Source: Leuconostoc suionicum (GTDB lineage: Bacteria > Bacillota > Bacilli > Lactobacillales > Lactobacillaceae). From it: a DNA stretch of 64,000 nt. The notes under the pieces are model-generated. The model had not been told where the DNA came from and searched no databases. It worked only from the letters and a program-made list of their open reading frames with translations. Location of the stretch: NCBI RefSeq assembly GCF_001891125.1, contig NZ_CP015247.1, forward strand, positions 886,501 to 950,500. Direction: 5' to 3'. A program made the position numbers and the translations under genes. This document shows, piece after piece, positions 19,526-28,093 of the stretch. Each line of letters starts with the position of its first letter. Within the stretch, counting starts at the first letter, position 1.

Positions 19526-21088
19526 ATGAAAGAAAAGATATTTTCTTTGGGAAATGCTACTATTCTGATTTTATTTTATTTACTTTTTGGTGTTACCTAT
19601 ATTTCAGCGATTCTATCAGATAATTTTACTATTGGCGACAACTTAAAAAGAGGCACAACAACTACGTTGGGATTGCTCGTCTTTCTTAGCATAATACTAT
19701 TGTTCATAAGCCTAGTTTATTTTTTACCTAAAGTCAAAAAGGCTGTTGTATTTGTTTTTAAACAACATAAAAATATTACATCAATTGCGTTATTTGCATT
19801 GTTAGTTTTATTACAATTTTTGTTTGTAACAGTATTTCATCCTAAAATTGGCTGGGATCCTTCGGCATTAATTAATACACTAGATCATGTAGATGATGAT
19901 GTAAATAATCGAGCATATTTTAGTTTGAATTCAAATAACTTGCCCATTCTGTTGTTTATGTCGTTTCTTTCAAATGTTTTTCAGTTGAAAACATGGTTGT
20001 TTTTTGATTATCTGACCATAGTCATGGTTGATCTATCAATTATTTTTTCGGTTGCCACCTCTTATATGATCGACAGACGTTACTTTGCAGTTTCTTTATA
20101 TATTCATATATTAGTATTTGGTGTCTTTCCTTGGATAGTTATACCTTATACCGATACATGGGTCCTACCATTTGTATCAGCATTTTTGTTTTTCTATTTC
20201 AGCGCAAAGAAAGTATCTAAACTATGGCAAAAAAATATATTAATGACACTCTTTGCTTTACTTGTGTGTGGAACGTATTTCATTAAACCATCCGCAATTA
20301 TTCCCGCTATCGCAATCGGTTTAATTGAGGCACTTAGCTTGTTTAAAGAAAAACGTGTGTTATTACCCGAAGTTCTCAAAAAAACCAGTACAGTTTTGAT
20401 AGTTATGTTTTCTTTTATTTGTTTATACACGATAACTCAAAATAAAATTGAGCATCAAACATTAATTCACGTCAATCGAGAGCGGGCTATCCCAGCGGTG
20501 CACTTTATGAACATGGGTATTTCTGGTGATGGTGGATATAATGCGCAGGATACTTTAAAAATGGGTGAGTTAGCAACTAAGTCCGAAAAAATTGAGTACT
20601 CGAAACAAATGTATGTTAAACGATTAAAAAAGTTAGGTGTCGTTGGCTACTTTCATTTTATAATTCTAAAGCAAATAAACAATACGGCCGATGGCTCGTT
20701 TGCATGGGGAAAGGAGGGGCATTTTATTCAGGGTGACCAAATTCCAAATTCCCACGGATTAAAAGGGGTGCTGGAAAATTATCTGTATATATATGGGAAA
20801 AACGTGGCCAATTTTCGGTTTATTGCCCAATTCATTTGGTTGATTATCTTGAGCTGTATATTTTTTGGTTGGCATAATAAATCACAGACAACACAAACAA
20901 TTAGATTAGGTATCACGGGAGCCTTTTTGTTTCTTCTTTTGTTTGAAGGGGGTAGAAGTAGGTATATTATCCAATTTTTACCACTATTTTTATTGGGATC
21001 CAGTCTCTTGATTAATGATTCGAAGCAAATTATTAAAGAAATTACTGATGCCACGTTATTAAAACGAACAAACTACGAGTCAAAATAA
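19526..21088 (+). CDS. Large membrane protein, XrtG-associated putative glycosyltransferase
   Basis: Polytopic protein of 520 residues with about 12 hydrophobic segments and a larger extracytoplasmic stretch around residues 320-420 that includes FMNMGISGDGGYNAQDT. Placement and layout match the TIGR03766-type protein of XrtG loci, which resembles GT-C/PMT-like lipid-dependent glycosyltransferases. Acidic residues in the first outer loop (HPKIGWDPSAL) fit a GT-C active site. Last gene of the operon, 3 bases after the PTPS-like gene, followed by a terminator. It may transfer sugars from a lipid carrier outside the membrane, but this is inference. Confidence 0.75.
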   Translation: MKEKIFSLGNATILILFYLLFGVTYISAILSDNFTIGDNLKRGTTTTLGLLVFLSIILLFISLVYFLPKVKKAVVFVFKQHKNITSIALFALLVLLQFLFVTVFHPKIGWDPSALINTLDHVDDDVNNRAYFSLNSNNLPILLFMSFLSNVFQLKTWLFFDYLTIVMVDLSIIFSVATSYMIDRRYFAVSLYIHILVFGVFPWIVIPYTDTWVLPFVSAFLFFYFSAKKVSKLWQKNILMTLFALLVCGTYFIKPSAIIPAIAIGLIEALSLFKEKRVLLPEVLKKTSTVLIVMFSFICLYTITQNKIEHQTLIHVNRERAIPAVHFMNMGISGDGGYNAQDTLKMGELATKSEKIEYSKQMYVKRLKKLGVVGYFHFIILKQINNTADGSFAWGKEGHFIQGDQIPNSHGLKGVLENYLYIYGKNVANFRFIAQFIWLIILSCIFFGWHNKSQTTQTIRLGITGAFLFLLLFEGGRSRYIIQFLPLFLLGSSLLINDSKQIIKEITDATLLKRTNYESK

Positions 21089-21109
21089 TTACAATTTTGA
21101 GAGTATGAC

Positions 21110-21132
21110 GTCACTGGTAACAGTGGCTTTTT
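21110..21132 (+). terminator. Terminator of the exosortase G operon
   Basis: GTCACTG-GTAA-CAGTGGC forms a short stem followed by TTTTT, 20 bases after the last XrtG-locus gene. Confidence 0.75.
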
Positions 21133-21291
21133 AATTATGAAAGCGTGAAAATTAAGGTTATAATTATTTTGTTGGAAAACACAGTACGCAGTAAAGTTAA
21201 CAGATTAATAAGTTTATTAATTGTCAAATCATATTTTGAAACTTTACGTCAATATATGAGTTATCGAACGAAAAATGGAGAACATAAACGT

Positions 21292-22113
21292 ATGACCAAA
21301 CAAAAGATAGTATTAATAACTGGTGCTAGTAGTGGTATTGGGTATCAAGCAGCGGAAAAACTAAGTACGCATGGCTTCAAAGTTTATGGTGCAGCACGCC
21401 GAACTGAAAAAATGAGTCCACTGTCTTCTTTAGGAATTATTCCTCTTAGGATGGACTTAACTGATGAACATTCAATTAAATCTGCCGTAGCATACATTAT
21501 TGACCAAGAGGGTCAAATTGATATTCTAATTAATAATGCTGGATATGGTTCATACGGTGCCATTGAAAATGTCCCCATAGAAGAGGCTAAAAAACAATTT
21601 GGAACTAATTTGTTTGGCCTTGCCACGCTTGTTCAATTGGTTTTACCACATATGCGTCATCAAAAATATGGTCGTATTGTTAACATTTCATCCATGGCAG
21701 GACGTATGACAACATACATGGGCGCTTGGTATCATGCTACTAAGTACGCTCTTGAAGGATTTAGCGATGCGCTACGCATGGAAGTCAAACCATTTGGCAT
21801 TGATGTTATTCTTATTGAACCAGGTGGAATTAAAACTGACTGGGGTACTATTGCTGCGGAGAATCTTCGAAAAACTTCGGTTGATACACCTTATGCTGAA
21901 CATGCTTTAGCAGCATCCAAAAGAATGCATCAACTTTATACATCTAGCAGACTAACAGATCCAGATGTAGTTGCTTCAACTATAGTAAAGTCAGTGACTA
22001 CTAAACGACCAAAGCCTAGATACTTAGTGGGTTATGGCGCAAAGATATTGGTTAGTTTGCATGCCATTTTACCTACACGGATATTTGATAAATTAATTCA
22101 AAAGGTTGTTTAA
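21292..22113 (+). CDS. Short-chain dehydrogenase/reductase (SDR)
   Basis: Classical SDR of 273 residues: TGASSGIG cofactor motif, NNAGYGSYG, and the catalytic Ser (NISSMAG) and YHATK. The C-terminal part is typical of the retinol dehydrogenase-like group, often annotated as general oxidoreductases; the substrate cannot be inferred. The frame is open from 21145, but the first in-frame ATG with GGAG upstream that gives a normal Rossmann start is 21292 (MTKQKIVLITG). A similar SDR is at 63021-63884. The NrtR-like gene follows 27 bases later, so it may be co-transcribed. Confidence 0.85.
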   Translation: MTKQKIVLITGASSGIGYQAAEKLSTHGFKVYGAARRTEKMSPLSSLGIIPLRMDLTDEHSIKSAVAYIIDQEGQIDILINNAGYGSYGAIENVPIEEAKKQFGTNLFGLATLVQLVLPHMRHQKYGRIVNISSMAGRMTTYMGAWYHATKYALEGFSDALRMEVKPFGIDVILIEPGGIKTDWGTIAAENLRKTSVDTPYAEHALAASKRMHQLYTSSRLTDPDVVASTIVKSVTTKRPKPRYLVGYGAKILVSLHAILPTRIFDKLIQKVV

Positions 22114-22140
22114 ATTCAAGTCAACTACAAGGAGGCAGTT

Positions 22141-22878
22141 ATGGATTCATTTCCTTTGGAAAGACCTTACATCACTATTACTAATGTCATCTGGAGCTTT
22201 GATTATGATACGCAACAAGTCAAAGTATTATTAATCAAGCGTGCAGATGAGCCATTTAAAAATTTTTGGGCGCTACCAGAAATATTGTTGCGGGAAGACG
22301 AAAGTGCACATGAAGCATCCTTAAGGTTAATAAAAGAAAAAATAGGGTTATCGCTTTCGGATGTTCATGCAGAGCAATTAGCAACGTTTACAGCACCAGA
22401 TAGAAATCCTGATTTTCGGGCGCTCTCGCTAAGTTACATGATATTTTTGCCAAAATACGTCAATCTCGTTCCTGGATCTGGTGCGATTGAGGCAGAATGG
22501 TTTACGTTAGAAAAGATTAAAAACAATTATTTTGGCATAAAAAAGGGTGATTTGTTTTTTAAAACGCTAGCTGAAAATGAGTACTTAACTGAACTAGATT
22601 CTCAAAAGCGATTGGCCTTTGATCATAATTGGATTTTAACTGTGGCCTGCCACCGGATAGTCAACAAACTGAACTACCAGCCGACTATTTTATTAACATT
22701 AGGATCTTCCTTTACATTGAAAGCAGCTCGGCATGTCTATGGTATTTTTGGTCAAGATGAGCCTGATAATTCTAATTTTTTACAAAACAACAAAAAAATA
22801 TTTGAATTAGTTGGAGAAGTTGATAAAAAAGGTCCGGGTAGGCCTGCCAAAAAGTTTCGCTTGATAATTTCATTTTAA
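22141..22878 (+). CDS. nrtR: NUDIX-domain transcriptional regulator, NrtR-like
   Basis: Protein of 245 residues with an N-terminal NUDIX domain (about 10-150) and a C-terminal winged-helix region (about 165-245), the architecture of NrtR repressors of NAD metabolism, which respond to ADP-ribose. The NUDIX box is degenerate: LREDESAHEASLRLIKEKIG lacks the REUxEE metal-binding core, as expected for a ligand-sensing rather than hydrolytic domain. The next gene encodes a NiaP-like niacin carrier, a known NrtR target in other bacteria, and an inverted repeat lies between them. A good GGAGG precedes the ATG. Confidence 0.78.
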   Translation: MDSFPLERPYITITNVIWSFDYDTQQVKVLLIKRADEPFKNFWALPEILLREDESAHEASLRLIKEKIGLSLSDVHAEQLATFTAPDRNPDFRALSLSYMIFLPKYVNLVPGSGAIEAEWFTLEKIKNNYFGIKKGDLFFKTLAENEYLTELDSQKRLAFDHNWILTVACHRIVNKLNYQPTILLTLGSSFTLKAARHVYGIFGQDEPDNSNFLQNNKKIFELVGEVDKKGPGRPAKKFRLIISF

Positions 22879-22900
22879 AGATGTAGAATCTCTTTATAAA

Positions 22901-22927
22901 TAATAAAAGTAAAAAATACTTTTATAA
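22901..22927. promoter_or_regulatory. Inverted repeat between nrtR-like and niaP-like genes
   Basis: ATAAAAGTA (22903-22911) and TACTTTTAT (22917-22925) are exact inverted repeats with a 5-base gap, extended by imperfect flanks. It lies just upstream of the Shine-Dalgarno of the niacin carrier gene and is a candidate NrtR operator. AT-richness leaves some chance of coincidence. Confidence 0.5.
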
Positions 22928-22943
22928 GGAAGAGGTTCTTTTT

Positions 22944-24110
22944 ATGGATAAGAAGAGACACTTATTGTTCATCATTGGCACGGCATGGATGATTGACGCA
23001 TTGGATGTTGCTTTGCTGTCGTTTATCATGCCATTGATTAAAAATGAGTGGGCCATTGGTAGTACAGAATTAGGATTGGCCGCCGCTGTCACATCGATTG
23101 GCATGATTATTGGGTCAATTGTTTGCGGTAAATTAGCTGATAAATATGGTCGTAAAAATATTATCATCGGAACGCTACTCGTTTTTTCATTAGGTAATTT
23201 GGCGTTAATATTTGCGCCAAACATCTTGTGGTTTATGGTCATTCGTTTTATAACAGGCATTGGACTAGGTGGGGAGTTGCCAGTAGCAGCAACGATTATT
23301 GCTGACAACTATACTGGTACAAAGCGGTCACAAATGTTATTATTAGCTGATAGTTTTTGGGCTTATGGTTGGATTTTAGCATCTTTGATTTCTTTTCTAA
23401 TCATTCCTCGTTTTGGCTGGCGCGCTGCCGTTGCCCTTGCGGCTTTGTTTGCTTTTTATGCCCTAGCATTGCGTAAGCACTTACCAAATGAACCGGGCAA
23501 TAAGAAAAGTCACGAAGGCACTTTTAAAGAGCTTCTTTCCAGCAAACATCGATCACGGTTAATTGTTTTAAGTATAATGTGGTTTATTGTGATGTTGACC
23601 TATTATGGAATCTTTTTGTGGCTGCCTACTGTCCTAACCATGCGTGGTTTTTCAATCGTTAATTCATTAGGATACACGCTTATCATGAGTATAGCTCAGT
23701 TGCCTGGGTATTATTTAGCTGCCTACTTAATGAATAAGATGAGTCGGAAAAAGATTTTGGCAATTTATCTGTTGGGCACGCTGATTTCGAGTTTCGTTTT
23801 TGGCTTTGGTACTAATGTAGCGTTAATACTAGTGGCTGGTGCCTTTATGTCTTTCTTTGACTTAGGTGCATGGGGAACATTAATCTCCTTGACTCCCGCA
23901 CAATTTCCTGAGAAAATACGGGGTACAGCCATGGGTACCGCACAAGCAGTTGGGCGTGTTGGTGCCACGGTTGGACCATTCCTTGTCGGTTGGTTATTTG
24001 ATTTTAAATTAGGCATTAGTGTCATATTTAGTGTCTTTGCAGTATTGCTGATTATTGCGATAGTGGTGTTATTGATAGGTGTAAAAGACAATCTAGAGGA
24101 TGAGTATTGA
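22944..24110 (+). CDS. niaP: MFS transporter, NiaP-like niacin carrier
   Basis: Carrier of 388 residues with 12 predicted spans and the MFS loop motif GKLADKYGRKN. The N-terminal MIDALDVALLSFI, the central ITGIGLGGELPVAA and WRAAVALAAL stretches closely recall B. subtilis NiaP (YceI), the nicotinate importer. Its position after an NrtR-like regulator supports a role in taking up nicotinate for NAD synthesis in an auxotrophic lactic acid bacterium. Other aromatic acid or sugar substrates of this MFS branch are the alternative. Confidence 0.78.
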   Translation: MDKKRHLLFIIGTAWMIDALDVALLSFIMPLIKNEWAIGSTELGLAAAVTSIGMIIGSIVCGKLADKYGRKNIIIGTLLVFSLGNLALIFAPNILWFMVIRFITGIGLGGELPVAATIIADNYTGTKRSQMLLLADSFWAYGWILASLISFLIIPRFGWRAAVALAALFAFYALALRKHLPNEPGNKKSHEGTFKELLSSKHRSRLIVLSIMWFIVMLTYYGIFLWLPTVLTMRGFSIVNSLGYTLIMSIAQLPGYYLAAYLMNKMSRKKILAIYLLGTLISSFVFGFGTNVALILVAGAFMSFFDLGAWGTLISLTPAQFPEKIRGTAMGTAQAVGRVGATVGPFLVGWLFDFKLGISVIFSVFAVLLIIAIVVLLIGVKDNLEDEY

Positions 24111-24191
24111 TGTATACCATAGTATTGCTTGGTTATGTATATAAATTTATATGTTTTATACAAAAAAACAACCAAATTTATATACACAAGT

Positions 24192-24205
24192 TGTAAGCGT
24201 TGACA
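24192..24205. promoter_or_regulatory. cre site upstream of butanediol dehydrogenase
   Basis: TGTAAGCGTTGACA fits the CcpA consensus at all defined positions. It overlaps TTGACA (24200-24205) and is followed by two TATAAT-like boxes, so binding should interfere with the promoter of the dehydrogenase gene 64 bases downstream. Confidence 0.75.
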
Positions 24206-24268
24206 TATAATATAATAAAGATAATTTATGTCTTTCAAAATTTAAACTGATAGTCAGAAGGAGAAACA

Positions 24269-25318
24269 ATGAAAGCAGCTGTATGGCATGGCGTTAAAGA
24301 TGTTCGTGTGGAGGATGTTGAGCTCAAACCAACAAAATCTAATGAGGTGGTAGTGCGTGTTGCTTATGCTGGAATTTGTGGCAGCGACTTACACGAGTAC
24401 CTTGAGGGTCCTGTATTTATTCCCGTTGATCAACCAGATGAATTGACTGGCGGTCAAGCACCATTAACGATGGGACATGAGTTTTCTGGCGTTATCGAAA
24501 AAGTAGGCCCTGATGTGGCTAATTTTAAAGTTGGGGATCACGTTTCAATTAATCCAACTGTCACAAAGGGAATTTCTTCTGATGATTTGGATGTTTACGA
24601 TGGCTATAGCTTTATTGGTTTAAGCACGGATGGTGGCTTTACATCATACGTGAATGTACCAGAAGATAACTTATATCATTTACCTGAAGAATTTTCACTG
24701 AAATTAGCAGCTACTATTGAGCCAACGGCAGTTGCGGTCCAAGCTATCAAAGAGGCAGACCTTCGATTTGGCGAAAAAGTTGTGATTTTTGGTGCTGGTC
24801 CAATAGGTGTATTAGTTGCTGCTGCTGCGAAGGCAGCGGGAGCTACTAAAATCGTGGCTGTAGATTTGTCAGAAGTTCGCTTGAGAAAAGCGCTTGAAAT
24901 GGGCGCAACAGACGTGATTAATCCAAGTCAAGTGCCAGACACTATTGCAGCTATTAAAAACATAATTCCTGGTGGAGCGGATGCATCATTTGAAGTTGCT
25001 GGGGTACAACCAACCTTTGAACAAGCAATAGATGCAACACGTCCGCGCGGAAGTGTCGTTATTGTTTCAATTTTTGCAAAGCCAATCAGCTTTAACCCAA
25101 TGCAATTGATGAATGCAGGTGTTAAACTGACCACAACAATTGCTTATTCAAAAGAAACTTTCCAACAAACCGTTGCTCTTGTTAGCAGTGGACAAATTAA
25201 TGTTGAACCAGTTATTACAGATACAATTTCATTAGACAATGTTGTTTCTGACGGTTTTGAGTCATTAACAAGCGATAAATCGCAGGCTAAGATTTTGATT
25301 GATTTGAATAAAAATTAA
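24269..25318 (+). CDS. bdhA: 2,3-butanediol dehydrogenase, zinc-dependent MDR type
   Basis: Medium-chain alcohol dehydrogenase of 349 residues that interconverts acetoin and 2,3-butanediol with NAD(H). Visible features are the zinc-site GICGSDLHEY and GHEFSGV, the cofactor motif GAGPIGVLVAAAAK and the IEPTAVAVQAI stretch typical of (R,R)-butanediol dehydrogenases. The structural-zinc four-cysteine loop is absent, as in this subgroup. A cre site lies over the promoter. It links functionally to the acetolactate decarboxylase at 52385-53095, which makes acetoin. Monocistronic, with a terminator after it. Confidence 0.87.
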   Translation: MKAAVWHGVKDVRVEDVELKPTKSNEVVVRVAYAGICGSDLHEYLEGPVFIPVDQPDELTGGQAPLTMGHEFSGVIEKVGPDVANFKVGDHVSINPTVTKGISSDDLDVYDGYSFIGLSTDGGFTSYVNVPEDNLYHLPEEFSLKLAATIEPTAVAVQAIKEADLRFGEKVVIFGAGPIGVLVAAAAKAAGATKIVAVDLSEVRLRKALEMGATDVINPSQVPDTIAAIKNIIPGGADASFEVAGVQPTFEQAIDATRPRGSVVIVSIFAKPISFNPMQLMNAGVKLTTTIAYSKETFQQTVALVSSGQINVEPVITDTISLDNVVSDGFESLTSDKSQAKILIDLNKN

Positions 25319-25347
25319 CTAATTTAAAATATCTAAGTATACAAGTT

Positions 25348-25389
25348 GCTACTATTCTTACTTTTGTTTAGAATAGCGGTAGCTTTTTA
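25348..25389 (+). terminator. Terminator after butanediol dehydrogenase
   Basis: GCTAC-TATTCT pairs with AGAATA-(GCG)-GTAGC with a small bulge, followed by TTTTTA. Confidence 0.78.
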
Positions 25390-25635
25390 TTATGATTTAC
25401 ACATTTAGCTAATTAATATATAATAAAAATATTTCAACTTAACTTTTAAAACATGTGTGGTCTTTCCTTGTTAGTGTCGTACCAAGGACAGATAATAGTG
25501 GTCACGACGTCGCATAATTTGGAGCAATTAGACGGCCCTCTATTTTCTAAAGTAGATTTCTAATACAGTTAAATGTTATTAATATGGTAATATAAAGTTA
25601 AATTATGTAATTCGTGAGATAAATGGGAGAAATAC
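25390..25635 (+). other. Intergenic stretch with a short orphan frame
   Basis: No supported gene. A 36-codon frame (25453-25563), starting MCGLSLLVSYQGQ and ending SKVDF, has no Shine-Dalgarno. The DNA is locally GC-richer than its surroundings and has short complementary segments (TCCTTG/CAAGGA, GTCGT/ACGAC), so a gene remnant or a structured leader for the following gene are both possible. Confidence 0.3.
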
Positions 25636-26211
25636 ATGACTATCTTTGAGGACATTAAAGCAGATAGGGATAATTTAACTTACACACAAAAAGGTATAAA
25701 TCCTGTATTTTACACTCCTCAGAGCGCAAAAATTCTGATTATTGGTCAGGCTCCCGGTAAAAAAGTGCAAGAAACAGAAATCATGTGGAATGATGCTTCC
25801 GGAGATAGATTACGCGAGTGGTTGGGTGTTGATAGAAAACAATTTTACGATTCTGGTAATTTTGGTTTTATTTCGATGGACTTTTATTACCCAGGAAAAG
25901 CAAAATCAGGTGATAAGCCACCGCGTGGTGGTGTAGCAGATAGGTGGCATCCAAAACTTATTGCTGCAATGCCTAATCTGCAGTTAATTGTTTTAATCGG
26001 GTCATATGCTCAAAAATATTATCTACACTTGGCTCGCACAGAGAAAATAACTGATGTTGTTAAAAATTATAAATCTTATTTGCCGAAATATTTTCCTATT
26101 GTTCACCCATCACCAAGGAATAATATTTGGCTTAACCGTAATCCTTGGTTTGGAAAAGAAGTAGTACCTCGCTTGCAAGCCAAAGTTAGTAACATAATTA
26201 AAGAAAAGTGA
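25636..26211 (+). CDS. Uracil-DNA glycosylase family protein
   Basis: Protein of 191 residues of the uracil-DNA glycosylase superfamily (COG1573-like), probably removing uracil or another damaged base from DNA. Motif 1 is IIGQAPGKK (residues about 35-43) and motif 3 is VHPSPRNN near the C-terminus, the HPSP form of this branch. No cysteine-rich iron-sulfur motif of family 4 is present. Start ATG with GGGAG upstream. Single gene; the next gene is an unrelated ECF component. Confidence 0.82.
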   Translation: MTIFEDIKADRDNLTYTQKGINPVFYTPQSAKILIIGQAPGKKVQETEIMWNDASGDRLREWLGVDRKQFYDSGNFGFISMDFYYPGKAKSGDKPPRGGVADRWHPKLIAAMPNLQLIVLIGSYAQKYYLHLARTEKITDVVKNYKSYLPKYFPIVHPSPRNNIWLNRNPWFGKEVVPRLQAKVSNIIKEK

Positions 26212-26277
26212 AATTGTGTAATTATCTGACTGTAGTATAAAAAAGTTATTTATCTAAAGTAAAAGGAAATAAACGAT

Positions 26278-26784
26278 ATGATAGAACAAAAAAACCATAC
26301 AAAGCAGATCACTATGTTAGCGACAATCATTGCTTTCAATATCGCATTATCTTACATTGTTAAGATACCTGTCCCAGCGACAAATGGATTTGTTAACTTG
26401 GTTGAAGCAGGAATATTTTTAGCTGCTCTGCTTGGTGGTGCACGTAGTGGATTGATTGTCGGTGGTTTAAGCGGTCTGCTGTTAGATTTGCTTGCTGGGT
26501 ATCCACAGTGGATGATTTTTTCTTTAATTATTCATGGGATAGAAGGATTAATTGTTGGCTATTTTGGCTATAAAAAACACATTACCAGCCAAGTCATTGG
26601 CTTAATTATTGGATCATTTATTATGGTGGTTGGGTACATGTTAGCTGGGGCTATGTTGTATAATTGGACGGCGGGGCTGGCGTCGATTATCGGGAATATC
26701 GCACAAGCAGTGATGGGACTAATCGTTGCATTGGTTCTTGTTCCAGTATTTAAAAAGCTACCGCAGGTTGATTTGAAAATTTAA
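26278..26784 (+). CDS. ECF transporter S component
   Basis: Substrate-binding membrane subunit of 168 residues with about 5-6 hydrophobic segments, typical size for ECF S components, which work with a shared EcfAA'T module encoded elsewhere. The N-terminal KQITMLATIIAFNIALSYI and central GLSGLLLDLLAGYPQWM are characteristic. The vitamin cannot be assigned; pyridoxine-like (PdxU) or another vitamin precursor is possible. AAAGGAAAT precedes the ATG. No riboswitch was recognised upstream. Confidence 0.78.
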   Translation: MIEQKNHTKQITMLATIIAFNIALSYIVKIPVPATNGFVNLVEAGIFLAALLGGARSGLIVGGLSGLLLDLLAGYPQWMIFSLIIHGIEGLIVGYFGYKKHITSQVIGLIIGSFIMVVGYMLAGAMLYNWTAGLASIIGNIAQAVMGLIVALVLVPVFKKLPQVDLKI

Positions 26785-26875
26785 TTTTTTTAGTTAGTTA
26801 TTGATTTTTCTGTTTGATTGAAAACCTTGTATAGGAAGAACAACAAAAGTTATATTTATGTGATACAATTACGAA

Positions 26876-27028
26876 CGAATTGGAAAAATGAAGCCATGGT
26901 TACGCAATATAGTCAGCGACCGAGGGCTTCATCGTTTGAAATATTCAAAAAGCACCCACCTATTGATATAAAAAAGCCGAGGGGAAAGGTTCAGCATCTT
27001 TGATGTACGCTGGTTCTTTCCTTTTTTT
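26876..27028 (+). ncRNA. Candidate structured small RNA
   Basis: An extended -10 (TGATACAAT, 26861-26869) is followed by DNA able to form a strong hairpin, ATGAAGCC (26888-26895) with GGCTTCAT (26925-26932), flanked by CGAACG/CGTTTG pairing. It ends in a strong terminator: GGAAAG (26983-26988) pairs with CTTTCC (27016-27021), the stem continuing inward, with seven T. No open reading frame of credible quality fits. The predicted transcript is about 150 nt. It does not match 6S, SRP RNA, tmRNA or RNase P features I know. It could alternatively be an extended 3' UTR. Confidence 0.5.
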
Positions 27029-27106
27029 GTTGTTTTTGATTTCGGTAGAGTAATGGTTGAAAACTAACATAAAATTCAAAACACAATATTTTTTCTATAC
27101 TGAAAA

Positions 27107-27350
27107 ATGCAAGAAAATACGACCATGTTGCTAGCTGAAATCCAGCATACATTAGCAATAACCAATAAGCATAATATTTGTACAGTTTTTTTAATCAGAA
27201 CGGTTTAGTCTATAGCGGAATTCAATAAGTTATATTGCAAAAAAAGATAATGGCGTGTTAGAAGGCTTAAAACATATTAAGTTAATATGATCTTACTAGT
27301 TTATTGAAGAAAATCAAAAAAACCATCTTTCTTTAGAAATTGATGATTAA
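27107..27350 (+). pseudogene. Decayed small coding sequence, unidentified
   Basis: From ATG 27107 a frame reads MQENTTMLLAEIQHTL and continues as protein-like sequence (DNGVLEGLKHIKL, then FIEENQKNHLSLEIDD) to TAA 27350, but is broken by several in-frame stops from 27206 on and lacks a Shine-Dalgarno. The codon pattern suggests a former gene of about 80 residues. I cannot name the family. Confidence 0.4.
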
Positions 27351-27385
27351 TGTAAGATGACTTTTATTGATGTTTTATTAGGTTT

Positions 27386-27892
27386 TTAATTTAGAGCAGC
27401 AACTATAGCTTCATTAAACGATGGGATGTCTTTTGGTTCCCGGCTAGTGATGAGATTACCATCAATAACCACTGGCTTATTCTCTATGCGAGCACCGGCA
27501 TAATAAAGATCTGGTTGTACTGTTCGATATGCTGTCATGGTTCGACCCAATACTAAGCCAGTAGGGATCATCAATTGTGGACCGTGGCAAATACTAAATA
27601 GTGACTTATTGGTTGCCAAGAAATGTTTTGTAAAATTAACAAAGCGTTCATCGGCTCGCAACTGATCTGGAGAAAAGCCCCCGGGAATGAACAATGCGTC
27701 AAAGTCAGATGGCGCTACATCGCTGATTGATTTATCAATGTCAATTTTGGTGCCATGTTTTCCTGTAACAGCTTCAGTACTAAAACTGATTGTTGTCACT
27801 GAAGCACCACTTTCTTTTAGTGCTTTGACGGGGTCGGTGAATTCAATATCTTCGACTAAATCAGTTACGAGAACAGCAACTTTTTTACTCAT
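27386..27892 (-). CDS. DJ-1/PfpI family protein
   Basis: Cytoplasmic protein of 168 residues of the PfpI/YfkM branch of DJ-1. The nucleophile elbow SICHGPQL carries C102-H103, and an acidic residue from VEDIEFTDP near residue 16 completes the usual active site. Members act as general-stress proteins, with glyoxalase or deglycase activity reported for relatives; the exact activity is not decided by sequence. AGGAGG lies 8 bases before the ATG. Divergent from the PNPOx-like gene. Confidence 0.87.
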   Translation of the reverse strand: MSKKVAVLVTDLVEDIEFTDPVKALKESGASVTTISFSTEAVTGKHGTKIDIDKSISDVAPSDFDALFIPGGFSPDQLRADERFVNFTKHFLATNKSLFSICHGPQLMIPTGLVLGRTMTAYRTVQPDLYYAGARIENKPVVIDGNLITSREPKDIPSFNEAIVAALN

Positions 27893-27987
27893 GAATAATT
27901 CCTCCTTCTATAATTAACTTAATTGTAACGACAATTAATATAGAATGAAAACGATACGTCTTGTAAACAAAGAATAAGTCATTATCT

Positions 27988-28016
27988 TTGTAAACGTTTT
28001 CTGTTAATGGTATATT
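27988..28016 (+). promoter_or_regulatory. Promoter with overlapping cre-like site
   Basis: TTGTAA (27988-27993), 17 bases, then TATATT (28011-28016). TGTAAACGTTTTCT (27989-28002) fits the CcpA consensus except for the last base and covers the -35 box. It fires into a leader that soon meets a terminator. Confidence 0.65.
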
Positions 28017-28093
28017 AGCACCAACAAATTGAATGTGTCACTTTGTTGAGAAAAATTTCTTTTTTTAATATAGAATATTCAAATCGACTGCTA

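Noticed and set aside
23765-24238. 157-codon minus-strand frame over the end of the NiaP-like gene
   Set aside because: Antisense to a well-supported gene and running into its downstream promoter region.
26876-27028. 6S RNA or SRP RNA
   Set aside because: The ends do not pair with each other as in 6S, and the conserved SRP motifs are absent.
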